Shown piece after piece: positions 36,886 through 46,443 of a stretch of 64,000 nucleotides of DNA (position 1 is the first letter of the stretch; every line of letters begins with the position of its first letter). The DNA lies in the NCBI RefSeq assembly GCF_003957745.1, contig NZ_CP020373.1, forward strand, positions 3,891,501 to 3,955,500, read 5' to 3'. The stretch comes from Shewanella khirikhana. GTDB lineage: Bacteria > Pseudomonadota > Gammaproteobacteria > Enterobacterales > Shewanellaceae. Under the pieces are notes generated by a model, which saw nothing but the letters and a program-made list of their open reading frames with translations, was not told where the DNA came from and did no database searches. The position numbers were made by a program, and so were the translations under genes.

Positions 36886-39800
36886 TCAGGACGCCTTCAC
36901 CAGAGCAATCATTTCATCGAGGGAGTTGCGGGCCGTTTCAAAATCAAACGACTGCAGCGCCGCCTCCAGCGTGGCGAAACTGATACTCACGCCGCGAAGA
37001 TTTGCGGCGTTTTCTTTAAGCGGCGCCACAAAATCCAATGCCTGGGTATCAAAGTTATCCAGCAGCATCCCCAACTGCTCCAGCTCCATCACAAACTCAC
37101 GGGAATCGTAACTGCGCACCGTTTTGGGCTGGTCGTCGGCAACGGGCTCGGCGCTGCCGCCATATTGGGTAAACACAGCGGCAAGTTCTACCACCGCGGT
37201 TTTGATTTGTGCTAGCAGCTCAGCCGAAGGCATGGTGCCGGCCTTGGCATCCTGCTCCAGCGAGCGCCCAAGTTCACTTAAGGTAGTGGCGGCGATGTTG
37301 GAGGCCGCGCCCTTGATGGTATGGCCGATATCGCCCAGTTGCGGCAAATTGGCATCGGCAAAGGCCGCCTCCAGCAGTGCCATTTCCTTTTCGCGGCTAA
37401 GGACAAAGGTGCCCACAATCTGCCAGTAGAGCTGCTCGTTGCCGCCAAGGCGCTCAATCCCCTTTTTCATATCCAGCACCTGAGGATCGGCGTTTTGCGC
37501 AGCATTGAGTTCGACATCGTCGTCCAGCTCAAACTCAGGTGCATCAGCCGCGGGCAAGGCTTGTTGAGCGGGGCGCACGCTGGCATCCATGGCAAGGCAG
37601 GTTTTCATTTTTTGCACCAGCTCCGCCAGCATAATCGGCTTGCCCACATGATCGTTCATACCCGCAGCCTTGCAGTTTTCCACATCTTCCTGCATGGCAT
37701 TGGCGGTCATGGCAACTATGGGCAAGGCATCAAATTTGGGGTTATCACGGATCTTACGGGTGGCAGTAAGGCCATCCATCACCGGCATTTGCATGTCCAT
37801 CAGCACCAGATCAAATTGCTCGTTTTCCAGCGCTTCCAACGCAACTAGGCCGTTAATAGCCTCAGTGATCTGCACGCCAAAGGGCGCCAGCATGCCCTTG
37901 GCCACCTCGCGGTTGGTTTCGTTATCTTCAACCAGCAACACCCGCACCCCTTTGAGACCTTCTTCCTGGTACAGGTCGGTTTTCTGGGGTTGGGTCTTGG
38001 CAGGCAGGAAGTCGGCCGACCTGCCAAAGGCATTGGCAATGGCATCGAACAGCAGCGAGGGGTTCACCGGCTTAATCACCAGACCATGCACCAGATGTTC
38101 CACCTGCGGTGACACCTGCACCTCGCGGCCGTATGCGGTGACCATGATGGTTTTGGCCTGAATGCCCATCAGGTCCTGCTCCATCTTTTTGATGGTTTCC
38201 ATGCCGTCCATCCCCGGCATCATCCAGTCCATAAACACTATCTCGAAGGGATCTTCTTCAATGGCGCTCTGGCGCACTGCCGCCACCGCCTCAAAGCCAT
38301 TGCTGACCGCCATCACCCTGAAGCTCATGGCCTTGAGCAGCCCCAGCATAATTTCCCGGGCGGCATCGTTGTCGTCCACCACCAACACCCGCTTGCCATG
38401 CAGACTGATGTCGGGCTGATAGTACTCCAGCGCCTTGCTGTCCTGGGTGCCCACCAGCACATTGAAACTGAACACCGAGCCCTCGCCGGGCACGCTGGAG
38501 ACTTCCATCCGGCCACCCATCAGTTCCACCAGCTTTTTGGAAATTGTCAGTCCCAGACCTGTGCCGCCATATTTGCGGGTGATGGAGCTGTCGGCCTGGG
38601 AAAACGACTGGAACAGGCGGTTCATCTGATCTTTGGTCATGCCGATGCCGGTGTCCTGCACCTGAATGCGCAGCATCACGTTGCCAGCAGGCGCCTCCAC
38701 CCGCTCAAAGCGCACCCGTACTATGATTTCGCCTTTCTCGGTAAACTTCACTGCATTGCCGCAGAGGTTAATCAGGATTTGCGACAGTCGCAGCGGATCC
38801 CCCACCAGCGCCATCGGCAATGCATGGTCCATATCGAACAGCAGCTCCAGGCCCTTCTCTTCGGCCTTGAAGCTGATGACATTGCTCAGGTTATCCAACA
38901 CTTCATCGAGCTGAAAATCGATATGCTCAATGGTCATCTTGCCGGACTCGACTTTGGAGAAATCGAGAATGTCATTGATGATGCCAAGCAGTGCCCGGGC
39001 GGCCGAATCAATCTTGCTGACATAGTGCTGCTGGGTGTCATCCAGACCGGAATGCAGCGCCAGATGCGCCATACCGATAATGGCGTTCATGGGAGTGCGG
39101 ATTTCGTGACTCATATTGGCGAGGAATTCACCCTTGGCGCGGCTGGCATCGTCGGCGGCATCCTTGGCCGTTCTCAATTGATTCTCAAGCACTTTTTGTT
39201 CAGTCACATCCATGAACAGACCCACAATGCCCTTGGGCTCGCCCTTGGCGGAAAAGTAAGTCGCCTCCACAATGTTGATGTGCCTGAGTTCGCCATCGGC
39301 ATTGCTGAGCTGTAAATCGTATTGGGTCTTTCCCGGACGCGACATCAGGTTCTGGCGGGCATCATTGAAAATGCCCTCGGCGACTTCATCAAACAACCCC
39401 TTGTTATTATTGCCGATAATGTCCATTTCAAAGGCGCCGACAAAATCCATAAAGGCATTGTTGACCCCCAGATAGCGGCCGGTGCTGTCCTGGTAGTACA
39501 TGGGGCTTGGAATGGCATCCAACACCTGACGGATGAACTCGAGTTGCTCGGTGATTTGCCGCTCTGCCTGACTCTGCTGCTCAAGATTTCGCACCAGCTG
39601 GAAGCTCACCGCAAGGTCGCGCTTAATCTCCAGCATCCATTCCAGCTGCTGTTCATCGAATGGGATATGGCAGCCAAATTCGAGAAAGCCCACCAGAATG
39701 TCGTTCACCCGCAGGGGGAAAAAGTGCAGCTCTTCGAGGGTGATCTGCCCTTCCACCACGGAAAGATGGTAGCGGCCGCCAAGGTTTTTCAGCACATGGT

Positions 39801-40905
39801 GCTTTTGCCCCTTGGCGATGCACATCTGGATGGCATTTTGTTCCTGAATTCGAAAGTCGTTATTTTTCAGATAGCCAAACCCTGCAATCCGCTCCAATCC
39901 ACCGCTGCTGGACTTATAGAGCGCCACCATCGGCAGGTTGAGTTCCCGGGCAAAGAAGTTCACCAGCCGGTCGCCAAAGTCACTGACCTCCCGTGCTTCC
40001 CTGAGCACATCGATCAGTGCCTTGGTGGTTTCATTCGCCTGCAGCAGTTCACGCACTTCGTTCAGCAGCGCACTCTGCGCCTCGGCCAGCGAGTGCAGCG
40101 CCCCGGCACGACTCTGCTCCATCTGCACCTGGTAATCGCCTTTAAGAACCTGAACAGTAAGATTTTTCTGCATCCAGTCGACAGGTTTGAGGTACCAGCG
40201 CCACAGCAGCATCAAAATACAGACTGTGGTAATAAACAGCAGCGCCAGCAGGGCACTCAGGCTGCGACTGAGACCATCTTCGTGGCGTAAAGCATCGGCC
40301 ATGGCAAGTCGGCTCTGCTGGTCGACTTCATCGAAAAAGTTATGAAAACCATCGAAAAACTGCGCCCGCTCCTGCAGGTAATTGGCGCCGTATAGCTGGT
40401 CTATTGCGCCCTGGGGATCTGGCCGCCCCTGTAACTGACCACTTGAGTCTTCGAGGTGACCATCGAAACGGGCCATGGCCTGCTGCTCGGTGTGATGAAT
40501 GCGTCCGGCCTGCTGCATGATGGTATCCAGATGCATCTGCTGGTTGTTATCGAGCCCGGCAATCAGCGAACTGGAACTGGCTTCAACCGCCTTGAGCTGC
40601 CGCGCCGATAACTCTTCCCACACCCTGGCGCCAAACATGCCCTGTTCGGGGGAGTTGATAAGGTGTTCATAGGAGGCTTTCCAGCGACCATTGCCTGTGG
40701 TCACGTAGGCTCGCGCCAGATCAGACAGGGCATCCGTGTGGCTGCGCAGCCGGTCGGCCAGTATCAGTTGCAGCTGGCGTTGCTCGCTCAGTAGTTTGGT
40801 TTGGTCAATGGCGCCGTTGAGCTGAAAAACCACGGCCGCCAACAGCAGCAACAGCAGCGACATCAGGCTGCTGAGGATCCAGAAGACGCTGCGAATCGAT
40901 GTCAT
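36886..40905 (-). CDS. Hybrid sensor histidine kinase with GAF, PAS, two receivers and Hpt (BarA-like)
   Basis: 1339 residues. Order: membrane helix (about 5-28), periplasmic helical domain, second helix (about 213-235), GAF-like domain (about 290-440), PAS (about 460-580), HisKA with LANMSHEIRTPMNAIIGMAH, ATPase with INLCGNAVKFTEKGE and GTGLGLTISKKLV. Then receiver 1 (VVDDNDAAREIM, FMDWMMPGMDG), receiver 2 (LLVEDNETNREV, LMDMQMPVMDG), and Hpt (DIGHTIKGAASNIA). Such tripartite kinases run His-Asp-His-Asp phosphorelays to a separate regulator. It is divergent from an HD-GYP response regulator, which may be the final receiver. Confidence 0.95.
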   Translation of the reverse strand: MTSIRSVFWILSSLMSLLLLLLAAVVFQLNGAIDQTKLLSEQRQLQLILADRLRSHTDALSDLARAYVTTGNGRWKASYEHLINSPEQGMFGARVWEELSARQLKAVEASSSSLIAGLDNNQQMHLDTIMQQAGRIHHTEQQAMARFDGHLEDSSGQLQGRPDPQGAIDQLYGANYLQERAQFFDGFHNFFDEVDQQSRLAMADALRHEDGLSRSLSALLALLFITTVCILMLLWRWYLKPVDWMQKNLTVQVLKGDYQVQMEQSRAGALHSLAEAQSALLNEVRELLQANETTKALIDVLREAREVSDFGDRLVNFFARELNLPMVALYKSSSGGLERIAGFGYLKNNDFRIQEQNAIQMCIAKGQKHHVLKNLGGRYHLSVVEGQITLEELHFFPLRVNDILVGFLEFGCHIPFDEQQLEWMLEIKRDLAVSFQLVRNLEQQSQAERQITEQLEFIRQVLDAIPSPMYYQDSTGRYLGVNNAFMDFVGAFEMDIIGNNNKGLFDEVAEGIFNDARQNLMSRPGKTQYDLQLSNADGELRHINIVEATYFSAKGEPKGIVGLFMDVTEQKVLENQLRTAKDAADDASRAKGEFLANMSHEIRTPMNAIIGMAHLALHSGLDDTQQHYVSKIDSAARALLGIINDILDFSKVESGKMTIEHIDFQLDEVLDNLSNVISFKAEEKGLELLFDMDHALPMALVGDPLRLSQILINLCGNAVKFTEKGEIIVRVRFERVEAPAGNVMLRIQVQDTGIGMTKDQMNRLFQSFSQADSSITRKYGGTGLGLTISKKLVELMGGRMEVSSVPGEGSVFSFNVLVGTQDSKALEYYQPDISLHGKRVLVVDDNDAAREIMLGLLKAMSFRVMAVSNGFEAVAAVRQSAIEEDPFEIVFMDWMMPGMDGMETIKKMEQDLMGIQAKTIMVTAYGREVQVSPQVEHLVHGLVIKPVNPSLLFDAIANAFGRSADFLPAKTQPQKTDLYQEEGLKGVRVLLVEDNETNREVAKGMLAPFGVQITEAINGLVALEALENEQFDLVLMDMQMPVMDGLTATRKIRDNPKFDALPIVAMTANAMQEDVENCKAAGMNDHVGKPIMLAELVQKMKTCLAMDASVRPAQQALPAADAPEFELDDDVELNAAQNADPQVLDMKKGIERLGGNEQLYWQIVGTFVLSREKEMALLEAAFADANLPQLGDIGHTIKGAASNIAATTLSELGRSLEQDAKAGTMPSAELLAQIKTAVVELAAVFTQYGGSAEPVADDQPKTVRSYDSREFVMELEQLGMLLDNFDTQALDFVAPLKENAANLRGVSISFATLEAALQSFDFETARNSLDEMIALVKAS

Positions 40906-41034
40906 TACACCTTGCCCTTCCCCGGCTGGATGAACTGAAAAATGGCGTCTACATTTACTAAAGTCCGCCTCAAGCTTCAGTTTAGGCTATGAATTTCAAA
41001 GGGGTGGTGAAATTCCAATCCATAAGGTGACAAA

Positions 41035-42123
41035 GTGCTATCCGAACAACCGGCTTGTGTACTTATTGTGGACGATGCTGCAGAGAACCTGACGTTGCTC
41101 AACGGCCTGCTGAAAGACAAATACCGTGTCAGAGCCGCCAATAACGGTGCCCTGGCATTGGAGATAGCCCGCAAGGTCCCGATAGATATAGTCCTTTTGG
41201 ATGTGGTTATGCCGGGCATGACCGGCTACGACGTCTGCCGCGAACTCAAGTCTGACCCCGAACTCAAGCACATCCCGGTGGTCTTCCTCACCGCCCGCGA
41301 CTCAGTGGAAGACGAGCACCACGGCTTTGACCTTGGCGCCAGCGACTACATCAGCAAGCCCATCAGCCCGCCAATAGTGATGGCCCGCATTAAAAATCTG
41401 CTGCAAGTGAAGGCCTCCCAGGATTTCCTGCGGGATCAGAATCAATTCCTTGAGCAGGAAGTGCAGCGCCGTACCCGCCAAATCAGCGAAATTCAGGACG
41501 TAACCATCTCTGCCTTGGCCAGCCTTGCCGAAACCCGCGATCAGGAAACCGGCTTTCATATCCGCCGCACCCAGTGGTACGTCAAACTGCTTGCACAGAA
41601 AATCCGCGAGCAGGACAAATTTGCCAAGCTGATGACCGACGAATACATAGAAACCCTGTTTAAGTCGGCGCCGCTGCACGATATCGGCAAGGTCGGTATT
41701 CCCGACCATATACTGCTCAAACCCGGCAAGCTGGATAACGACGAATTTACGGTAATGAAGACCCACGCCGATCTGGGTTGGCATGCCATTGAAGAGGCTG
41801 AAAAAACCATCGGCAGTAAAGAGTCATTTCTTGAAGTTGCCAAGGAAATCGCTCACTTTCATCATGAAAAATGGGATGGCAGCGGCTACCCCGAAGGGCT
41901 GGCAGGGGAAGACATTCCCTTGAGCGCCCGACTGATGGCCATCGCCGATGTGTATGATGCCCTCATCAGCAAACGGGTGTACAAGAGCGCCATGACCCAC
42001 GAAGCCGCGCTGCAAATCATCCGTAATGGCAGTGGCAACCACTTCGACCCTGTATTGGTGGACGCCTTTTTTGCCATCGAGGCGGATTTCTTCGCAATCG
42101 CCAACAAATTCCGCGACGATTGA
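41035..42123 (+). CDS. Response regulator with HD-GYP phosphodiesterase domain
   Basis: 362 residues from a GTG start with AAGGTGA upstream. The receiver has VLIVDDAAENLTLL, phospho-acceptor in IVLLDVVMPGMTGYDV and Lys in ISKPISPP. The HD-GYP domain keeps the full active-site set: ETGFHIRRTQ, LHDIGKVGIPD, HHEKWDGSGYPEGL. It therefore should hydrolyse cyclic di-GMP to GMP, lowering its level on phosphorylation. It is divergent from the large hybrid kinase, with 129 bases between starts. Confidence 0.95.
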   Translation: MLSEQPACVLIVDDAAENLTLLNGLLKDKYRVRAANNGALALEIARKVPIDIVLLDVVMPGMTGYDVCRELKSDPELKHIPVVFLTARDSVEDEHHGFDLGASDYISKPISPPIVMARIKNLLQVKASQDFLRDQNQFLEQEVQRRTRQISEIQDVTISALASLAETRDQETGFHIRRTQWYVKLLAQKIREQDKFAKLMTDEYIETLFKSAPLHDIGKVGIPDHILLKPGKLDNDEFTVMKTHADLGWHAIEEAEKTIGSKESFLEVAKEIAHFHHEKWDGSGYPEGLAGEDIPLSARLMAIADVYDALISKRVYKSAMTHEAALQIIRNGSGNHFDPVLVDAFFAIEADFFAIANKFRDD

Positions 42124-42191
42124 GCGACCCGCTTTTCTGCAACGCCAAGGCCGGGTAACATCCGGTATATCGTTGTTTCGGGATCCTGCCC

Positions 42192-43070
42192 ATGGCCAAC
42201 ATTCTTCTGGTAGCCAACCTCAACTGTGATCGTATTTTATTGCTGGACAAACCCCTCGCCAGCGGCGGCCGTTTTCATTATCGCGACGGCGGTCAGCGCC
42301 TCGGCGGCGGCGGTGCCAATACCGGCCTGGGCCTGGTGTGGGCCGGGCACAGAGTCGCCCTGGTCAGCCAGGTGGGCCGCGATGATGTCGGCGACTGGCT
42401 GCTCGCCGAAACCAGCACCGCAGGCATAGATTGTCACCTTATTCAGCGTCGTCCCGGCAACACCTGCGAGATGCTGCTGATGATGACCCCCAACGGCGAC
42501 CGCACCATTATCCGGCCACAGCGCCCCATCTTTGAGTTGCCGGCACCACCGCGCTGGCGCCGCTGGGACGCCCTCTATATCAACTCCTCGGCCGAAGGCG
42601 CTGTCAGCTGGGCCAAAACCGCACTGGAGCATTGTCTGGTGGTGGGGCAGCTTGCCAAGGACGAACGAAAGCGCCCCTGCCACGTGCTGATTACCTCAAG
42701 CTCTGACCTCGCAGGTCGCGCCGAAGGCGAGTTGTGGGAATATGCCCAGGGCATTGCCGGCGACTGCCTGCGCCACTTTATCGTGACCGACGGCGCCAAG
42801 GGCGCCCGCGCCTACAGCAGTGATGGCGTCATCAGGGTTGCCGCCGAACCGGCCGAAGTAATCGATACCACCGGAGCCGGAGATGTGTATGCGGCTGGCT
42901 TAATACACGGACTCTTAACCGGTATGCCACTGGAACTGGCCATGAGAGAAGCGGCGATTTGGGGCGCCTTTGCGGTGCAAAGCGAAAGCTCGACCCCGGG
43001 CACGGCGCTGAAAAACTATTTGGATGAAAAAGAATCAGAATGTCATACAACTGCAATCGTCGGGGGCTAA
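42192..43070 (+). CDS. PfkB family sugar/nucleoside kinase
   Basis: 292 residues. The N-terminal PfkB signature region is GGGGANTGLGLVWAGHRVAL and the C-terminal anion hole and catalytic Asp are in DTTGAGDVYAAGL. These define ribokinase-like enzymes that phosphorylate sugars or nucleosides with ATP. The substrate cannot be read from the sequence. The gene follows the HD-GYP regulator by 68 bases and has a strong terminator about 80 bases after its stop. Confidence 0.92.
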   Translation: MANILLVANLNCDRILLLDKPLASGGRFHYRDGGQRLGGGGANTGLGLVWAGHRVALVSQVGRDDVGDWLLAETSTAGIDCHLIQRRPGNTCEMLLMMTPNGDRTIIRPQRPIFELPAPPRWRRWDALYINSSAEGAVSWAKTALEHCLVVGQLAKDERKRPCHVLITSSSDLAGRAEGELWEYAQGIAGDCLRHFIVTDGAKGARAYSSDGVIRVAAEPAEVIDTTGAGDVYAAGLIHGLLTGMPLELAMREAAIWGAFAVQSESSTPGTALKNYLDEKESECHTTAIVGG

Positions 43071-43148
43071 TCTGGCCACAGTGAGATGCATGAATAGGGT
43101 TTGCCCTTCCTGACTTTCCCCATTTGTCAGTTGTTTGCTCGTTATGTC

Positions 43149-43176
43149 GCCCCGCCCCCCGAGCGGGGCTTTTTTT
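43149..43176 (+). terminator. Intrinsic terminator after the PfkB kinase gene
   Basis: Stem GCCCCGC/GCGGGGC with a seven-base loop followed by seven T. Confidence 0.93.
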
Positions 43177-43252
43177 ATGGGCAATCGCTGGCCGAACAGT
43201 CTCCATTGAATTAGGATTTTAAACAAAACAATAACAAGTTGGAGTACAGGCC

Positions 43253-44710
43253 ATGGGCAGTCACGCCTGGAGCGACAAGAAACGATTTATTTGGGTACTG
43301 ACACTTCTGCTGATCAGTGCCTTTCTCGCAACCAGTGGCATCAGCTACAAGGTGGCCCACGACTCCCTGATCCAACAGGTAGAAGAAAACACCCTGCCTC
43401 TGACCAGTGACAATATTTACTCAGAAATTCAACAGGATCTGCTTACTCCCATCTTTATTTCCTCGCTGATGGCGCAGGACACCTTTGTCCGTGAATGGAC
43501 CCTCAATAACGAGAAAGATCCCGAGCGTCTGATACGTTACCTGCGGGAAATTCAGGAAAGATACGGCACTGTCACCAGCTTTTTTGTGTCTGAACACAGC
43601 CGTAACTACTACCATTCCAGCGGCGTACTGAAGCAAATCAAGGACACAGAACCGTCCGACAGCTGGTACTTCCGGGTTCGCTCGCTGCCCGAAAAAGAAC
43701 AGTATGAAATCAATATTGATGCCGACACCGCCGATCGCAGCAAAACCACTGTGTTCGTTAACTACAAGGTATTTGATTTTGAGGGTAATTTTATTGGTAT
43801 TACCGGCGTTGGGCTGGCGGTTGAAAAAGTCAAAGCGCTGATTGAGCTGTACCAGAAGCGCTATAACCGGGTGGTCTATTTCGCCGATCGCGAAGGACGC
43901 ATCACCCTGAGTGGCAGCGGCTACTATGGTGGCGACAGCCTGCAGCACACTCCGGGACTCGACAAACTCACCACCCGCATCCTTACTGCGCCCAGTGGCG
44001 CCTTTACCTACGAGCGCGCCGGTAAAACCGTGTACCTCAACAGCCGCCTGGTGCCCGAATTCAAATGGTACCTGCTGGTCGAACAGGAAGAAGCCCCGGC
44101 CGAGCGCACCCTGCTTGGCACCTTCTGGATCAATATGGCGCTGAGCCTGCTGGTCGTGTGCGGCGTGCTGTTCATCGCCAATATGACCCTCGGCCGCTAC
44201 CAGCGCCGCCTGGAACATATGGCCTCGGTCGATAAACTCACTGGCGCGGCCAATCGTCAGGTATTTGAAGATGTCTTTGAAGCTGCGCTGCAAAAGGCCA
44301 AGGCCGGTTCAACGCCCATCAGCGTGGTGTTGATGGACATAGATCATTTCAAACACATCAACGACACCCATGGTCACAGCATGGGCGACCTGGTGCTAAA
44401 GACAGTATCCAACATGCTTGGCCGGGATCTGATGGAAGGCGAGCTGCTCTGCCGCTGGGGCGGTGAGGAGTTTTTGCTGATGTCACCACTGGACATGGTG
44501 CACGCCAGCGAGCGCGCCGAACAGCTCAGAACCCGGGTGGCCGAACGTCAGCTGAGGGTGAATGGCCATGATATCCAGGTCAGCATCAGCTTGGGGGTGG
44601 CGCAGTTCCAATACCATGAATCGGCCGATCAGCTGATCAAACGCGCCGATATGGCGCTGTATCAGGCCAAGGAAGGGGGCCGCAACCGGGTGGTTCTGAG
44701 TCACCCATGA
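43253..44710 (+). CDS. Membrane diguanylate cyclase with dCache sensor
   Basis: 485 residues. Membrane helix at about 10-30, a periplasmic dCache domain (DTFVREWTLNNEKDPERL, FFVSEHSRNYYHSSG, FNGNFIG-like strand), second helix at about 295-315, then the GGDEF domain: DKLTGAANRQVFE, VLMDIDHFKHINDTHGH and signature CRWGGEEFLL. It makes cyclic di-GMP from GTP in response to a periplasmic ligand. No RxxD inhibitory site precedes GGEEF (the residues at that position read MEGE), so product inhibition through that site is unlikely. Its stop overlaps the next start as ATGA. Confidence 0.94.
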   Translation: MGSHAWSDKKRFIWVLTLLLISAFLATSGISYKVAHDSLIQQVEENTLPLTSDNIYSEIQQDLLTPIFISSLMAQDTFVREWTLNNEKDPERLIRYLREIQERYGTVTSFFVSEHSRNYYHSSGVLKQIKDTEPSDSWYFRVRSLPEKEQYEINIDADTADRSKTTVFVNYKVFDFEGNFIGITGVGLAVEKVKALIELYQKRYNRVVYFADREGRITLSGSGYYGGDSLQHTPGLDKLTTRILTAPSGAFTYERAGKTVYLNSRLVPEFKWYLLVEQEEAPAERTLLGTFWINMALSLLVVCGVLFIANMTLGRYQRRLEHMASVDKLTGAANRQVFEDVFEAALQKAKAGSTPISVVLMDIDHFKHINDTHGHSMGDLVLKTVSNMLGRDLMEGELLCRWGGEEFLLMSPLDMVHASERAEQLRTRVAERQLRVNGHDIQVSISLGVAQFQYHESADQLIKRADMALYQAKEGGRNRVVLSHP

Positions 44711-45252
44711 AGATTGTAGCCACCACCCCAAGGCTGAGTCTGCGCGAGTTTTGCGAATCAGACGCCGCTGGCTTTTTCGAACTGAATCAAGACCCTGAAG
44801 TTGTTAAATACACGGGTGACGACCCCTTTGCCGATGTGGACGCCGCCAGCGACTTTATCCGTCAATACGATCAGTACCAGCTCTATGGCTTCGGCCGCTG
44901 GGCCTTGTATTTTGAGCACGAATTTATCGGCTTTTGTGGCCTGAAGCAGCATCTCAGCGGCGAAGTCGACTTGGGGTTCAGGTTGATGCGGCGTCACTGG
45001 GGCAAAGGGCTCGCTTCGGAAGCGGCACAGGCATCCTTGGTGCTTGGCCACGACAAGTTTGGCCTGTCAAAGCTTATCAGCCGCGCCATGACCGACAACC
45101 TCGCCTCCTGTCATCTGCTTGGTAAACTTGGATTCAGCCACCGTCCTTCCCTCGATGCACCTCCCTGGCAAGGCTTTGAACTTGAACTTAATTCAGCCCC
45201 GACAGCGGCAAACTTGGCAGCGTGGCGCACCACTGTTAACCTGTTGCCCTGA
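44707..45252 (+). CDS. GNAT N-acetyltransferase, coupled to the diguanylate cyclase
   Basis: 181 residues. RimJ/RimL-like pattern: TPRLSLREFCESDAAGFFEL, then RRHWGKGLASEAAQASL and CHLLGKLGFSHRPSL. The ATG overlaps the cyclase stop (ATGA), so its translation is coupled to the upstream gene. The substrate is unknown. The next gene begins about 60 bases on, with a different RBS. Confidence 0.92.
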   Translation: MKIVATTPRLSLREFCESDAAGFFELNQDPEVVKYTGDDPFADVDAASDFIRQYDQYQLYGFGRWALYFEHEFIGFCGLKQHLSGEVDLGFRLMRRHWGKGLASEAAQASLVLGHDKFGLSKLISRAMTDNLASCHLLGKLGFSHRPSLDAPPWQGFELELNSAPTAANLAAWRTTVNLLP

Positions 45253-45311
45253 CAAGCCACAGAGATAGGATCTCTGCCAACCTTCCCCAGGTTACAACCC
45301 AAGGACAGTAA

Positions 45312-46019
45312 GTGACTGACATTCTGATTTCCAAAGCATCGATGTATCGCGGCAACGCTCACTCATCCCTTGGTCCGGTAGACAGCGGCATGGCACACAA
45401 ACACCGGGCAACCGAACTGCAGGTGTCACCACAGGGAATTGATGGCGATGCCCAGGTTGACACGCGCCACCACGGCGGACCAGACCGGGCCATTCACCAC
45501 TTCCCCCGCGAGCACTACGGCGAGTACCGCCGGCGGGACATGTTCAAGGGCTTTGTCGATGCACCATCGATGGGAGAAAACATCAGCTCGGTGGGCTTGC
45601 TCGAACAGGACCTGCACATCGGCGATATCCTCAGATACGGCAGCGCAGTATTGCAACTGACTCAGCCACGCTCGCCCTGTTTCAAACTGGATTTACAGTT
45701 TGACTACCCGGGCTTTGCCCTGGCAATGCAGACTCTGGGGTTCAGTGGCTGGTTTTACCGGGTACTGGAAGGCGGCAGCATTCACGAACACGACCAGCTG
45801 ATACTGACCGAGCGGGTGTCGGATATCAGCGTTGCCGGAGCTATGGGTATTTACTTCAGCCCAAGCTTCGATGAAGCAGCTTACACACGGCTATTGAATT
45901 GCACCGGGCTGGCCCAAAGCTGGCGCGGCAGTTTGGAGCGCCGCCTGGCCAGCGGCAAAATTGAGGATTGGCGCCCACGTTTGATTGGGCCAACAACACT
46001 AAGGACGGACCATGGCTGA
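45312..46019 (+). CDS. MOSC domain protein (YiiM-like)
   Basis: 235 residues from a GTG start behind AAGGACAGTAA. The MOSC signatures are GIDGDAQVDTRHHGGPDRAIH, here split by the metal-type HGG, and the conserved Cys in TQPRSPCFKLDL. YiiM-type proteins of this family reduce N-hydroxylated compounds such as 6-hydroxylaminopurine using a bound molybdenum cofactor. That fits the full moa-mod locus further along, although the gene is far from it. Its end overlaps the next gene by eight bases. Confidence 0.92.
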   Translation: MTDILISKASMYRGNAHSSLGPVDSGMAHKHRATELQVSPQGIDGDAQVDTRHHGGPDRAIHHFPREHYGEYRRRDMFKGFVDAPSMGENISSVGLLEQDLHIGDILRYGSAVLQLTQPRSPCFKLDLQFDYPGFALAMQTLGFSGWFYRVLEGGSIHEHDQLILTERVSDISVAGAMGIYFSPSFDEAAYTRLLNCTGLAQSWRGSLERRLASGKIEDWRPRLIGPTTLRTDHG

Positions 46020-46383
46020 AGAGCAAATGACAGAACTCCACCAACCTGAAAAACAAGAAAAAGAGATGGCGCTGCTGGTGCATGCCGCCAGCTTTGCCGG
46101 TTATCTCATCCCCTTTGGCAGTGTCCTTGGCCCGCTAATCGTGTGGCTGATGAAACGGGACGAGTCAGCCTTCGTCAATCAGGCGGGCATCAACTGCCTC
46201 AACTTTAAAATCAGCATGCTGATCTACTTTATGGTGAGCTTCCTGTTGATGTTTGTTCTGGTTGGTTTCGTGTTGGTGTTCGCACTGGCGATCCTCGACA
46301 TTGTTGTCACCATACTCGCTATGGTCAGAGCCAGTGAGGGCAGTCACTATCAGTACCCCTTCTCGATAAAATTCATCAAGTAA
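46012..46383 (+). CDS. DUF4870-type small membrane protein
   Basis: 123 residues. A short polar N terminus is followed by VHAASFAGYLIPFGSVLGPL, WLMKRDESAFVNQAGINCLNF, and two further hydrophobic helices. This is the pattern of DUF4870 proteins, whose function is unknown. The ATG overlaps the MOSC gene end by eight bases. A bidirectional terminator follows. Confidence 0.88.
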   Translation: MAEEQMTELHQPEKQEKEMALLVHAASFAGYLIPFGSVLGPLIVWLMKRDESAFVNQAGINCLNFKISMLIYFMVSFLLMFVLVGFVLVFALAILDIVVTILAMVRASEGSHYQYPFSIKFIK

Positions 46384-46414
46384 TACTGACCAGGTAATAA
46401 CGAGAGCTTACGAT

Positions 46415-46439
46415 AAAAGCCCGGCGATGCCGGGCTTTT
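46415..46439. terminator. Bidirectional intrinsic terminator
   Basis: Stem AAAAGCCCGGC/GCCGGGCTTTT with a three-base loop; A-run on the left and T-run on the right. It sits between the convergent DUF4870 and lipoprotein genes. Confidence 0.93.
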
Positions 46440-46443
46440 CAGT

